NCBI GenBank assembly: GCA_030747885.1
Contig: JASLJW010000102.1
Location: 1-30,026, forward strand
From: Candidatus Thalassarchaeaceae archaeon
Lineage (GTDB): Archaea; Thermoplasmatota; Poseidoniia; Poseidoniales; Thalassarchaeaceae
DNA length: 30,026 nucleotides
Direction: 5' to 3'
The translations under genes and the position numbers were made by a program. The notes under the pieces were generated by a model that did no database searches, had not been told where the DNA came from, and worked only from the letters and a program-made list of their open reading frames with translations. Positions 15,505 to 24,495 of this stretch are shown piece after piece (position 1 is the first letter of the stretch; each line of letters opens with the position of its first letter).

Positions 15505-17459
15505 TTCCTTCCTTCCAACATTCTAGATTCAATTTCGTGCCCAGATAGACAATTCAATACATCATTTGCTTCTAACCATCCTTTTCTTGCAATTTGTACA
15601 CCAAACCACACATCTTTCAGACCTTGAGTTGAATGTGCATCGGGATTTATTACAATTGGAACTCCTTGTGATTTTGCATATTTGCAAAGTCTCCAATCCA
15701 GATCCAATCGATATGGACTTGCATTAATTTCACAGGCCTTCAGAATTCCTTCAGAATTTAGTTCACCCATTCTTCTCAGAACTGCGTGCATGTCCACAGG
15801 AAACCCATCTCTTCCCCCGATTATTCTGCCGGTTGGATGTCCAAGAATAGTGAATGTTGGGTCTTCAATAGCTTTGATTAAATTCTCAGTATTCTCAAAT
15901 TCATCACGATTTTTCCATGATCCAAGAGCATGAACACTGCCAACTACATGTGTCAATTCTCGTCTAACATTTTCAGGATAATCCAATTTTCCATCAGCTA
16001 ATATGTCACATTCTGAACCATGTAGGATTCGAAAATTGGTTTCAGAGTCCTGCCAATTCTCATTCAGTTTTCGTATTTCTTTGCCTTGCTCGAAAACCAA
16101 GTCCTGTGGTACTCCAATACTTCTACCTCCGATGTTGAGTACTTCAGAGTGGTCAGCAATTCCCAAAAATTCCCATCCCAAGGAGATTGCTGCATCCGCC
16201 ATTTCAGTCAACGAAGCAGCCCCATCAGATGCAGTTGTATGATTATGTAATGCTCCTTTAATGTCCTCTGATTCCAATAAATTGGGGAGTGTTCCTGCTG
16301 AAGCCGCCTCAATTTCACCCATATCTTCTCTCATTTCTGGAGTGACCCAATCCATCTTTAGGTGCTGATAGATTTCTTTTTCATTTGCAGCAGGCATTCC
16401 ATTTGCTGCTGCTTCAAGTCCTTTCATATCGCCTAGCCCTTCAAGTGGAAATAATCCAAATTCATTGAGCCTTAATCCCATGTCTAGAGCCCGTTGCCGC
16501 ATCCTCACATTGTGTTCTTTACTTCCAGTGAAATAGGCCATTGTGTAAGCGAAAACATGAGGTGGAACCAATCTCACTTGTGCATCTATTGTTGAGTTTG
16601 ATTCCAATTCTTCCCAAGCTTCACCTCCCAGTGCTGCAAGAACTCCCCCATCTATCATTGATCTAGATGAGGTCTCATCAAAGAGTGTTGATTCAAGGAT
16701 AAGGCTAATTTTTGAATCTCCAGCACCCTTAACTTCTGCGATTCCAGGAATTGCAAGTATTGCTTCAGTAACCTCTTCTAGATTCTTTTTTTCTACCGCT
16801 GCAACAATATCCAAATCGCCGATTGATTCTTTCCTTCGTCTGGCTGAACCGGCAAGTTGTGCTCTTTGGACCCCTGAAATTGATGAGATTCTTCCTTCAA
16901 ATGCTTCACCATACAGTAGCCCAATATCTAGGCGCCGTCGCCCAGTGAAGCGAGCCAATAATTCGATTCCTTCAATAATCCGTTCTTCCATCTTTTTTCC
17001 CATGCGTGGTAGTTTACTCAAGGCACCATCTTCAGCCGCAGAGCGTAGTTCGGCAATACTTTCAATCCCAAGTTCATCGTAAAACTGTTTGATTCTCTTA
17101 GGACCTAGACCTGGAATTCCCAGCATTTCGATTAATCCCTTTGGAACTTTTTCATAAAGTGAATTTAGTCCCCCCCATGATCCTTCTTTCATTGCTTCTT
17201 CAATTAGCCCTGCAATTCCTTTACCAATCCCTTTGATATCAATCAATAAACCATCATTCACTGTTTCCCATAGGTCTTCTTCATGTGCAGAGAGGCTCCG
17301 AGAAGCGTTTTCATATGCTCTTACTCGAAATGGATTTGCTCCATCCAATTGTAGCAATGTTCCAACTTGTTCCAGAACGGAAATAATTTGACTTTTGGTG
17401 AAGAATGGTGGTTCTTTCCTCCGTGATCGGGGCAATGCCCATCCGTGAACACTCACCAT
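15501..17459 (-). CDS. polX: Family X DNA polymerase with PHP domain
   Basis: 652 residues. In order: an 8-kDa-type HhH domain (~20-90, NPFRVRAYENASRSL, IKGIGKGIAGLI), further HhH motifs (IPGLGPKRIKQFY), a nucleotidyltransferase palm (LAGSARRRKESIGDLDIV, Asp215 and Asp217), thumb (MAYFTGSKEHNVRMRQRAL ... LNEFGLF), and a C-terminal PHP domain (~400-650). The PHP has intact metal motifs: ALHNHTTASDG, ADHSE, GSECDIL, VVGSVHALG, ILGHPTGR, EINASP, INPDAHS. The third polymerase Asp, expected two residues before Arg296, is Gln294, and about 30 extra residues lie just upstream (~258-290). The PHP of such enzymes gives 3'-5' exonuclease and AP-endonuclease activity. The start ATG at 17459 lacks a clear ribosome site and may be leaderless; an internal start is possible. 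Confidence 0.93.
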   Translation of the reverse strand: MVSVHGWALPRSRRKEPPFFTKSQIISVLEQVGTLLQLDGANPFRVRAYENASRSLSAHEEDLWETVNDGLLIDIKGIGKGIAGLIEEAMKEGSWGGLNSLYEKVPKGLIEMLGIPGLGPKRIKQFYDELGIESIAELRSAAEDGALSKLPRMGKKMEERIIEGIELLARFTGRRRLDIGLLYGEAFEGRISSISGVQRAQLAGSARRRKESIGDLDIVAAVEKKNLEEVTEAILAIPGIAEVKGAGDSKISLILESTLFDETSSRSMIDGGVLAALGGEAWEELESNSTIDAQVRLVPPHVFAYTMAYFTGSKEHNVRMRQRALDMGLRLNEFGLFPLEGLGDMKGLEAAANGMPAANEKEIYQHLKMDWVTPEMREDMGEIEAASAGTLPNLLESEDIKGALHNHTTASDGAASLTEMADAAISLGWEFLGIADHSEVLNIGGRSIGVPQDLVFEQGKEIRKLNENWQDSETNFRILHGSECDILADGKLDYPENVRRELTHVVGSVHALGSWKNRDEFENTENLIKAIEDPTFTILGHPTGRIIGGRDGFPVDMHAVLRRMGELNSEGILKACEINASPYRLDLDWRLCKYAKSQGVPIVINPDAHSTQGLKDVWFGVQIARKGWLEANDVLNCLSGHEIESRMLEGRK

Positions 17460-17552
17460 GGAACTTGGTTGTTAACGAGGGGTCTTGAATCATCTTCTTA
17501 CTTTGCTCAAAATCAAAGACTGGCAATGCTAGTTTAGTTCAGAGGGGAGTAG

Positions 17553-17891
17553 ATGCTGGAGTTTTTTGAATCCGTCCTTTCTTGGTCTTGTGGACTTATT
17601 GTCGTGATTTGGATCTCTATCGGAACACTTGCCCGTTCGGAGAAAATTGAACGTTTGTCTCACAATGTTATGACTTTACTTTGTTTGTTGACTGCTGTAT
17701 GCCTCGTTGTTTTTCATTTTTCAGGAGGTGTTTTCTGGGGTTCCCCTCCTATGGCTAATTTCCTAGCTTTAGTGTTGGTTGTGATGGGGTTGACCAGTCA
17801 GATAATTCCGATTAATGGAGAAGAGATTCAGGGCGAACCAAATCCACATCATTTGATGAAGTTACGTCGCGAGAGAGGTGAAGAAGAGTAA
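17553..17891 (+). CDS. Small three-TM membrane protein, unknown
   Basis: 112 residues. The ATG at 17553 is preceded by AGGGGAG. There are three hydrophobic segments (~10-27, ~40-57 and ~68-86), then a charged cytoplasmic tail (residues ~95-112, MKLRRERGEEE). No family recognised. It is divergent from polX over a 93-base gap and ends one base before the convergent nfu-like gene. A single small protein with coherent hydrophobicity, codon use and ribosome site is likely real. No function is assigned. Confidence 0.7.
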   Translation: MLEFFESVLSWSCGLIVVIWISIGTLARSEKIERLSHNVMTLLCLLTAVCLVVFHFSGGVFWGSPPMANFLALVLVVMGLTSQIIPINGEEIQGEPNPHHLMKLRRERGEEE

Positions 17892-18182
17892 TCATTCACC
17901 ATTGCTAGATTCATTTGCAAGTTTTTCATCGATAAATTCTCGCATGTATTCGGGAAGTTCTCCATTTTGGAATACAACATCATTCACCTCATCCAATTGC
18001 ATCAAAGAATAATAGATTTGCATAGCAGTCATTGGCGTTGAGCCACATCCTGTGCAACCTCCTTCAAGTGAGATCATGATGATTCCATCAGTGGTATCTA
18101 CAACGTTTACTATTCCATCGTGTGCATCTAGTACAGCCTGTACGGGCCCTACCGAATCTAGGATGAGTTGCTTGTCGACCAC
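17892..18182 (-). CDS. Nfu-type Fe-S cluster scaffold/carrier protein
   Basis: 96 residues with the NifU C-terminal (Nfu) domain only. The signature GGCTGCGSTPMT (41-52) contains Cys43 and Cys46, the CxxC that binds a [4Fe-4S] cluster at a dimer interface for delivery to target enzymes. The N-terminal helix-strand pattern (SVGPVQAVLDAHDGIVNVVDT) is that of the family. The start is a GTG at 18182. It is convergent with, and abuts, the small membrane-protein gene and is divergent from the pyrophosphatase gene. The 163-base gap between them holds both promoters. Confidence 0.88.
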   Translation of the reverse strand: MVDKQLILDSVGPVQAVLDAHDGIVNVVDTTDGIIMISLEGGCTGCGSTPMTAMQIYYSLMQLDEVNDVVFQNGELPEYMREFIDEKLANESSNGE

Positions 18183-18301
18183 AATATACGCACCATGTCC
18201 TCACCTATCAACCAACTCATGAAATATCCTGTTTTTAGGGGGTATGGCGATTATTGAATACTCTTCAAAAAGGTAGAGAAGTGTTTTCGTATCGGTCTCC
18301 A

Positions 18302-18310
18302 TTAAATATA
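18302..18310 (+). promoter_or_regulatory. TATA box of the membrane pyrophosphatase gene
   Basis: TTAAATATA, a good archaeal TATA element. A transcription start about 25 bases downstream would fall near 18330-18335 and give a short leader carrying GGTGA (18336-18340) five bases before the ATG at 18346. The position supports that ATG over the GTG at 18337. Confidence 0.6.
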
Positions 18311-18345
18311 GGTCGATTTTCGCGTTGATGGAATAGGTGAATGAA

Positions 18346-20448
18346 ATGAGTGCATTAACCCCTGAACAATTAGCACAACTAGGCGTCGGATTGGCTGTTT
18401 TTGGATTGGCAACAGCGTTTTTCCTTTATCGTAGGAATGATTCAATCGAGATTGATAATGAAACAGTCTCCGATATCACTAATCAGATACAGAATGGAGC
18501 AATGGCTTTCCTGTATGCTGAATATCGATATCTTGCTGTGTTTGTTCTAGTTGTTGCTGGACTACTTCTTGGAGGTGGCCAGATAAACAATGATTTGGGA
18601 ATGGAGACTGCAGTCGCCTTCCTTCTTGGGGCATTCACATCTGTAATGGCAGGATATTCAGGAATGCGAAGTGCAACTTCCGCAAATGGAAGAACTGCAA
18701 TGGCTGCCAAGAATGGCGGGCAACCTGCTGCACTTCTTGTTTCGTTTAATGGTGGAGCAGTCATGGGGCTTGCAGTCGGCGGATTAGGCTTACTTGGAGT
18801 CTCTTCGATGTATCTTTGGTTAGGGCAAGATTTCGGTACTGTGGGGTACATTGCTGGTTTCGGCATGGGTGCTTCTAGCATTGCACTTTTCGCCCGTGTA
18901 GGTGGAGGAATTTACACTAAGGCTGCTGATGTTGGTGCGGATCTTGTAGGCAAGGTAGAGGCAGGAATTCCAGAAGATGACCCCCGTAATCCTGGCGTGA
19001 TTGCAGACAATGTAGGTGATAACGTAGGAGATGTAGCTGGAATGGGCGCAGATATCTTCGAATCCTTTGTTGGTTCTATTATCGCTGCAATGGTAATCGC
19101 TGCCTCGTCTGGTGCTGCCGCAATGGCAGCGGGAAATATTCCTGGAGCACAGTATTATGGGGCTTTGGTCCTCTTGCCAATAGCACTAGCATTGGTTGGT
19201 TATCTTGCTAGCATCATTGGTGTATTCTCAATGTCATTTTTGAAGAACATGGATGATGCTGCTGCTGCGCTACGATACACTACATTCATCGGTGCAGGTT
19301 TGTTTTGGGCCGGTGGGTACCTGATAATGGGTCCTAACGGAATGGATCTTCCCAACTATGACCCTCTCTATGCCGTAATAGCAGGTTCAGTAGTTGGTAT
19401 TCTAATTGGCCTTGTAACTGAGTATTATACTGGAATCGAGCCAGTGATGGGCCTATCCGTGAGAGATATCCCATACATTGGTGAGATGTCTAAGACTGGT
19501 CCCGCTACTAATGCAATTGCAGGACTTTCAGTAGGGATGAAGTCAGTGTTCGTTCCAATTCTACTAATGGCGATTGGCATCTACATTGCCAATGACTTTG
19601 CGGGATTGTATGGAATCGCTATGGCTGCAATGGGTATGCTTGCCACAGTCGGAGTTACCATGACTGTCGATGCATATGGCCCTGTTGCAGATAACGCAGG
19701 CGGAATAGCGGAGATGGGAGAACTTGGTTCAGATGTTCGTGAGATTACAGATGCTTTGGATTCCATAGGAAACACCACTGCTGCAGTTGGGAAGGGATTC
19801 GCAATTGGAAGTGCTGCATTAACTGCCTTGGCTCTCTTCGCTGCGTTCAAGTCTGCTGTTGAGGCTGCCACTCCTGGATTTACAATGGAATTAACTGATC
19901 CAATGGTAGTAATTGGTCTCCTTATTGGTGGTGCTCTTCCATTCGTTGTAGCGGCTATGACCATGACTAGCGTTGGAAAAGCTGCTGGTGAGATGGTTAC
20001 TGAAATCCGTCGGCAGTTCCGCGAAATAGAGGGGTTGCTTGAAGGAAAGCCTGGCGTAAAACCAGATAGTGCAAAATGTGTAGATATTTCAACCAAGGCC
20101 GCCCTAAGAGAGATGATTGCTCCGGGCGTAGTTGCTGTTTCTTCTCCAGTAATTATTGGACTTGTTTTAGGTCCTGAATCATTGGGAGGACTGCTTGCTG
20201 GCGCAACAGTAACAGGAGTACTCATGGCTTTGTTTATGGCAAATGCTGGTGGGGCTTGGGATAACGCGAAGAAGGCAATCGAACAAGGCCACATTGCAGG
20301 AGCAGAGAAGGGTGATGCGGCCCACTCTGCAGCTGTGATTGGAGATACCATCGGTGATCCATTCAAGGATACTTCTGGGCCATCATTGAATATTCTAATC
20401 AAGTTGATGAGCATCGTGAGTCTTGTGATTGTTCCATTGATTGTTTAA
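18346..20448 (+). CDS. hppA: Membrane-bound ion-pumping pyrophosphatase, K+-dependent type
   Basis: 700 residues, about 16 hydrophobic segments, full length for the family. The enzyme hydrolyses PPi and exports H+ (or Na+) across the cell membrane. Substrate motifs are intact: DVGADLVGKVE (204-214), then DDPRNPGVIADNVGDNVGDVAGMGADIFES (220-249), and a C-terminal 'GDTIGDPFKDTSGPSLNILIK'. Near residue 475 it reads GNTTAAVGKG; Ala at the position where K+-independent enzymes have Lys points to the K+-dependent class. H+ versus Na+ use cannot be decided by eye. The start ATG at 18346 is set by GGTGA and the TATA box; a GTG at 18337 is a less likely alternative. Monocistronic by spacing. Confidence 0.96.
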   Translation: MSALTPEQLAQLGVGLAVFGLATAFFLYRRNDSIEIDNETVSDITNQIQNGAMAFLYAEYRYLAVFVLVVAGLLLGGGQINNDLGMETAVAFLLGAFTSVMAGYSGMRSATSANGRTAMAAKNGGQPAALLVSFNGGAVMGLAVGGLGLLGVSSMYLWLGQDFGTVGYIAGFGMGASSIALFARVGGGIYTKAADVGADLVGKVEAGIPEDDPRNPGVIADNVGDNVGDVAGMGADIFESFVGSIIAAMVIAASSGAAAMAAGNIPGAQYYGALVLLPIALALVGYLASIIGVFSMSFLKNMDDAAAALRYTTFIGAGLFWAGGYLIMGPNGMDLPNYDPLYAVIAGSVVGILIGLVTEYYTGIEPVMGLSVRDIPYIGEMSKTGPATNAIAGLSVGMKSVFVPILLMAIGIYIANDFAGLYGIAMAAMGMLATVGVTMTVDAYGPVADNAGGIAEMGELGSDVREITDALDSIGNTTAAVGKGFAIGSAALTALALFAAFKSAVEAATPGFTMELTDPMVVIGLLIGGALPFVVAAMTMTSVGKAAGEMVTEIRRQFREIEGLLEGKPGVKPDSAKCVDISTKAALREMIAPGVVAVSSPVIIGLVLGPESLGGLLAGATVTGVLMALFMANAGGAWDNAKKAIEQGHIAGAEKGDAAHSAAVIGDTIGDPFKDTSGPSLNILIKLMSIVSLVIVPLIV

Positions 20449-20555
20449 ATTGATGAGCATAGTTGCAGTTGTAATTGTGAGCGGCTTTGATGAAGGGTAC
20501 CTATTTTGAGCAGCATACCCGTATACTGAAAAATAACATCGCTGTGGGCCGTAAC

Positions 20556-21512
20556 ATGCGTGCTTACTTGTTGTCGCTATTGATGATGACAGTCAGCCTT
20601 GCGGGCTGTATCAGTGATGAGGCAATTACAGAATCCGATATTGGCAATACTACCAATGACGAATTAGCCCTGCCTGACTGGCAAATCGGTGATCAGTGGC
20701 TATACACATTCATCACTCCAGAGTTTGGAGAAGACAGTACTCGCTTAGTAGTCGCAGATATTCGTGAGGATGATGGCTTATTCATGCTAGGTATCTCTTC
20801 GGAAGGCGAGGCGCAAAGACATGCAGTAATCAATCATAATCCATTCTTAGGCAGAGTTACAATGGACGGTTTGTCAGTTTATGAGAATGGTGATCCTCAG
20901 CCAGTTTTTAATTTCCCTTGGGAAGTGGGCAACACTTGGGATTTTAGACTCTTAGGCCAAGATTGGAGTGCAAATACCGACAATATCTACAACGGAGAAG
21001 TCACAGTTTCTGCAACATCGAGTGAAGACCATACTCTTAGTTATGTATTTAGTGGCCGTGAGGGTTTCATCAAGAGCCTCCTTTGGACCGACAATGAGGG
21101 TGTTGATCACTTACAAATGAATCTTAATGAAAAGAAAACTGGCTATTCTGGAGATGTATTCTTTTACCGTGCCGGAGATATTCATGATAATTTGTATGAA
21201 GAAAATGATCAAGAAGTTTACGATACATTTCTCGATGAAGGGTATTCTCCAAACGAGGCATGGGATACTTTGGTATGGTATTTAGATGTTGAAATAAGTC
21301 AGCAAGGTGGCTCAGGTTCATTGAGTATCAAAGACCACCAAGGTGCTTCCCCTTTGACCCGAGCATGGGGTCCAGAAGCAACAGAAAAGGGTTCATTTGG
21401 TACCATTCCATCTAATTCTGGCGAGCATTCAATCACTGTCACTACAAGGGGTCAAGATTCTTTTATTCACCTCAAAGTTGCCGGTGCTCTTGTTCGTTCT
21501 TGGACATTGTGA
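20556..21512 (+). CDS. Predicted surface lipoprotein, unknown function
   Basis: 318 residues. I choose the ATG at 20556 because it gives a clean lipoprotein signal: MRAYLLSLLMMTVSLAGC with the lipobox LAGC (Cys18). The frame is open from 20487, but that would bury the signal. After the Cys comes an acidic linker and a beta-rich extracellular domain (WQIGDQWLYTFITPEF..., FPWEVGNTWDFRLLG...). The recurrent 'G..W.Y' pattern is seen in archaeal lipoproteins of unknown role. It is followed after nine bases by the hydrolase gene, probably in one operon. No clear ribosome site precedes the chosen start. Family unknown. Confidence 0.75.
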   Translation: MRAYLLSLLMMTVSLAGCISDEAITESDIGNTTNDELALPDWQIGDQWLYTFITPEFGEDSTRLVVADIREDDGLFMLGISSEGEAQRHAVINHNPFLGRVTMDGLSVYENGDPQPVFNFPWEVGNTWDFRLLGQDWSANTDNIYNGEVTVSATSSEDHTLSYVFSGREGFIKSLLWTDNEGVDHLQMNLNEKKTGYSGDVFFYRAGDIHDNLYEENDQEVYDTFLDEGYSPNEAWDTLVWYLDVEISQQGGSGSLSIKDHQGASPLTRAWGPEATEKGSFGTIPSNSGEHSITVTTRGQDSFIHLKVAGALVRSWTL

Positions 21513-21521
21513 GGTTGAAAG

Positions 21522-22112
21522 ATGCCCACACTCGTGATGATGCACGGTTTGACAGGCACTGCTAATTTGATCCGCCCTCTTGCTGAATCATTGCTTTCTC
21601 CTGGAATGAATTTGATTCTTCCAGAAGCAACAATTCCTCATCCAAAACGTGGTTTTGCTTGGTGGTTACGTGATGAACCTCCTAGTGAACCATTGAATAG
21701 TTCCTCTCTAATGGAAGTCGATGAATCTGTAGAATCAATTGTCGATTTTATCAATCTCCAATCATCTGAAGAAAAATTGATTCTTGGAGGGTTTTCTCAA
21801 GGCGCAGCTATGGCTACTGAAGTTTTTATGCACAAAAAAATCCAACATAGGGTTCTTGGAATGGTTTTAATTTCAGGAAAATCAGTTCGCCCTAAAGAGT
21901 TGTATGAGGCATTATTGAACAATCCTATACCTGTTGTTTGGATGCATGGTGAGACGGATCAAATTGTTTCTATGGAACAGGCTAAAGAACTCTGCAATGT
22001 AATTGAGAAGGCGAATTGTTCTATATTGAAATTACAACATCACAAGGGGCACATGGTTAATCTTGAACAGAAATCAGAAATTATTTCCTGGATTAATTCA
22101 ATATCGACATAA
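21522..22112 (+). CDS. Alpha/beta-hydrolase, phospholipase/carboxylesterase family
   Basis: 196 residues, cytoplasmic. The nucleophile elbow GGFSQGAA has Ser92, with Asp146 (MHGETDQIVS) and His177 (HHKGHMVNL) completing the triad. The order and spacing fit the small carboxylesterase / lysophospholipase-like group. The N-terminal MHGLTGTAN supplies the oxyanion-hole region. It hydrolyses an ester of unknown identity. The gene follows the lipoprotein gene by nine bases, and its last 20 bases overlap the convergent glutaredoxin gene. Family is secure, substrate is not. Confidence 0.88.
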   Translation: MPTLVMMHGLTGTANLIRPLAESLLSPGMNLILPEATIPHPKRGFAWWLRDEPPSEPLNSSSLMEVDESVESIVDFINLQSSEEKLILGGFSQGAAMATEVFMHKKIQHRVLGMVLISGKSVRPKELYEALLNNPIPVVWMHGETDQIVSMEQAKELCNVIEKANCSILKLQHHKGHMVNLEQKSEIISWINSIST

Positions 22113-22356
22113 GTTCATCGGAACCACCCACGAATATTGGTTGATCATTTCTAAGGTCCCAAATGATTGGTACTGTTCGCCATCCAGTTCTTTTCCTTGC
22201 TTCAAGATGGACATCAAGTTCTTCATTTCCATTGATTTCAAAATATGAAAAACCCTTTGCATCTAAGATATTCTTAGCTCTTATGCAATAATAACAAACA
22301 TTTGTAGAAATCATCAAAAAATCAGTTTTTGATTTTAGAGCCTGATCTAGATCCAT
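22093..22356 (-). CDS. Glutaredoxin-like thiol-disulfide protein
   Basis: 87 residues, thioredoxin fold. The active site is C21-Y-Y-C24, followed by the helix (IRAKNILDAKG), the cis-Pro motif TVP (61-63) and the 'IFVGGSDELMS' end of the glutaredoxin domain. It would reduce disulfides or ribonucleotide reductase, using a thiol cofactor. GGTGA lies a few bases before the ATG. It is the last of a minus-strand run after the GHMP kinase (14-base gap) and overlaps the esterase 3' end. Confidence 0.9.
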   Translation of the reverse strand: MDLDQALKSKTDFLMISTNVCYYCIRAKNILDAKGFSYFEINGNEELDVHLEARKRTGWRTVPIIWDLRNDQPIFVGGSDELMSILN

Positions 22357-22370
22357 TCAATCACCGATAA

Positions 22371-23255
22371 TTATTCCATTGTTTCATCATTTTGAATAAC
22401 TAGGCCCTCGTGATCAAATTCCCATTCAATCACTGTCCAACCTGCTTCTTCGCATGCCATTTTCACGACATCTTGGGCACTTGGCCTTACCAAAATAGCT
22501 GCACACCCTCCTCCTCCTGCACCTACTGCTTTCCAAGCCATCACGTGTTTTGATTCAATCAATGGTTCAATTACTGGTTTGAATGGTGCGTGTATATTTC
22601 CATCAATTAGGTCTACTCCTGCACATACTTGTTTCAAGGATTCAACTACAGCATCCCTCCTATCTCTATTCAGTCCTTCAGCCATTTTTTTTGCAGCAGT
22701 TCTCAGCAATAGTAATCCTTCTTCTACTGCAGTATCACCTTGTTTGAATCTCTCCCAAACACCTTTGTGCATCTCTCCTGAAACATGCTCTATCCCACTA
22801 TCAACCAATATCAGATGTTTAGTCAACCAATTGATTGAACTCGTTAAAGGTTCCAATGGAAGTTGTTCTACTCTATCCCCAATGAAAAGTAAATGGTTGA
22901 ACCCCCCAAGTGCTGCAGCCCATTGATCTTGTCTCCCCCCAATGTTTCCTAATTGCATCTCAAATTGATATGCCTGTTCTGCAATATCTAGAGGTGAGGA
23001 TTTTCCACCATCAATAGCAGCTAGAAGTGCAACATTTACTGCGCCAGTTGTACCTAGGCCTGAACCAAGTCTGGAATTACTTCTATAGTTAGCAATTAAC
23101 ATCCCATCTTCATTAGTGCTAACATTTGCTTCAGCATGAATTTTGATTGCAAAATTCACTACTTCTCCACCATACTTCTCCGCGAATATTGGCACATCTG
23201 TCCAACCGCCTGCTAGATCTATTCGGGTAGGAGCCTTTGCTGAGGTACCTCTCAT
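22371..23255 (-). CDS. GHMP-family sugar kinase (HddA/fucokinase-like)
   Basis: 294 residues. Motif 1 is KAPTRIDLAGGWTDVP (7-22), characteristic of D-glycero-D-manno-heptose 7-phosphate kinase and fucokinase-like enzymes. The ATP loop is SRLGSGLGTTGAVN (61-74), the catalytic Asp is in GGRQDQWAAALGGFN (Asp110), and motif 3 is VGAGGGGCAAIL (244-255). It phosphorylates a sugar or sugar phosphate at the anomeric position, feeding nucleotide-sugar synthesis; the exact sugar cannot be read from sequence. Its ATG overlaps the stop of the NERD-S1 gene (ATGA) with GGAGGGAG just upstream. All GHMP motifs are present. Confidence 0.9.
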   Translation of the reverse strand: MRGTSAKAPTRIDLAGGWTDVPIFAEKYGGEVVNFAIKIHAEANVSTNEDGMLIANYRSNSRLGSGLGTTGAVNVALLAAIDGGKSSPLDIAEQAYQFEMQLGNIGGRQDQWAAALGGFNHLLFIGDRVEQLPLEPLTSSINWLTKHLILVDSGIEHVSGEMHKGVWERFKQGDTAVEEGLLLLRTAAKKMAEGLNRDRRDAVVESLKQVCAGVDLIDGNIHAPFKPVIEPLIESKHVMAWKAVGAGGGGCAAILVRPSAQDVVKMACEEAGWTVIEWEFDHEGLVIQNDETME

Positions 23256-24454
23256 TTTTCTCCCTCCGGGAAGTTCAATGCAATACGATTTCTCCGGTGA
23301 TTGACATTAGTCACAATAACCCTCACAGTTTGCCCCCGAGGATATAGAGTCTTGAGGTTATCGAGTCCAAGATTCGGCATCATGCTCATTGGAATTAATC
23401 CATTCATATTCGGTTGTAGTTCTACGAAAAGACCATGTTTATCGTGCCAACCATCTACTGTCCCCCTTACGATATCACCTTCGGAATATGGGATACCTTC
23501 TAGCCTTGCTTTATCTCTCGGATCGTCGTCTGTATTTCTTCCATAGTCAAAATGTTTGATGCCGATAATTGGTATTCCCTCATCTAGATGGCCCGTTCCT
23601 GGTTGAATCCATGGCACAGATAAATCTGGATCAATTTCTGCATCTATGGTTTCTTTATTTCTAAGTCTAATTTGTATTCTTAATAATGGAGTTTTGAACA
23701 ATGTTCTGAACCATCCGCATATGGGTTCAATTGTGAATCCACTAACTTCTGTCCTATCTAGAATATCAATTCCATTTATTTTCATTTCTTGTTTCTCTTC
23801 AGGAACTTGCCCCCAACGAATTAGCCCTAACCCTTCCTTTCCTCTATGTTGGATGGTATCCCAAGTACCGAAAAACTGCAATTTCTGAATAATATGCTGT
23901 CGTGTTTCGTTGTTCATTCGTTCTTCACCATCGAATAGAGATTTTATTCCTGTTGATTCCTTTAATTTCAATATTCTATGTTGCCCCATTATGTTGGAGG
24001 TGGGTTCACTACTACGATGAGTGAGAATTATTGCTGCCTTGATTGGAGGTACATCGTCTCCTACACCACTTTGGATAATGGTTGGGCGTAGAATTCTACC
24101 AACTTGGTTGATACGATCATCAAGCCGACGGAATGGATAGTCAACCCCTCCTTTGGATTGTTTCATTCCTTCTTCTGAAACCTCGATTTTCCCTTTCCAG
24201 TGTTTTACCTCAATCAGTACAATTCCTTTGGGTGAAATTGCAATTATATCAATTTCAAATCGTCCAACTACTCTATTTGGATCAGGAATTAAAACACCTG
24301 TAAGAAATTGCCATCCTTGTGGGCCCAATTTTTTTTCGAGGTTCTTTCTGGCTTTTTCTTCACCCATTAATCCTGCTTCTTCGCCATGATTCTTCTCCTC
24401 TAGGGCATTAATCATCCTCCTGCGGAGTTGAAACCTATCGCGGAAGCTGGTCAT
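23252..24454 (-). CDS. NERD nuclease-related domain fused to S1 RNA-binding domain
   Basis: 400 residues. The N-terminal part (~24-125) is a NERD domain: a GEEKARKNL start, then RFEIDIIAISPKGIVLIEVKHWKG, with Asp69, Glu82 and Lys84 in the D-x(n)-E-x-K nuclease arrangement. A middle region (~160-315) is of unknown type. The C-terminal ~75 residues form an S1/OB fold: EGDIVRGTVDGWHDKHGLFVELQPNMNGLIP, ending YPRGQTVRVIVTNVNHRRNRIALNF. NERD proteins are predicted nucleases; S1 suggests RNA as ligand. The ATG at 24454 has no clear ribosome site; an AGGAGG directly before an in-frame ATG at 24415 is too close to serve it. It lies between the GH38-like and GHMP genes, overlapping the latter. Confidence 0.88.
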   Translation of the reverse strand: MTSFRDRFQLRRRMINALEEKNHGEEAGLMGEEKARKNLEKKLGPQGWQFLTGVLIPDPNRVVGRFEIDIIAISPKGIVLIEVKHWKGKIEVSEEGMKQSKGGVDYPFRRLDDRINQVGRILRPTIIQSGVGDDVPPIKAAIILTHRSSEPTSNIMGQHRILKLKESTGIKSLFDGEERMNNETRQHIIQKLQFFGTWDTIQHRGKEGLGLIRWGQVPEEKQEMKINGIDILDRTEVSGFTIEPICGWFRTLFKTPLLRIQIRLRNKETIDAEIDPDLSVPWIQPGTGHLDEGIPIIGIKHFDYGRNTDDDPRDKARLEGIPYSEGDIVRGTVDGWHDKHGLFVELQPNMNGLIPMSMMPNLGLDNLKTLYPRGQTVRVIVTNVNHRRNRIALNFPEGEK

Positions 24455-24495
24455 GTTGATGGTTCAGATACTCCACGGTACATAGTACGAAGTGT

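Noticed and set aside
19581..20414. 277-codon open frame antisense to the pyrophosphatase gene
   Set aside because: It lies wholly inside hppA, has Pro/Ser/Ala-biased composition typical of a reversed frame, and lacks a ribosome site.
20487..20555. Longer N-terminus for the lipoprotein
   Set aside because: It would place 23 charged and polar residues before a perfect lipoprotein signal peptide.
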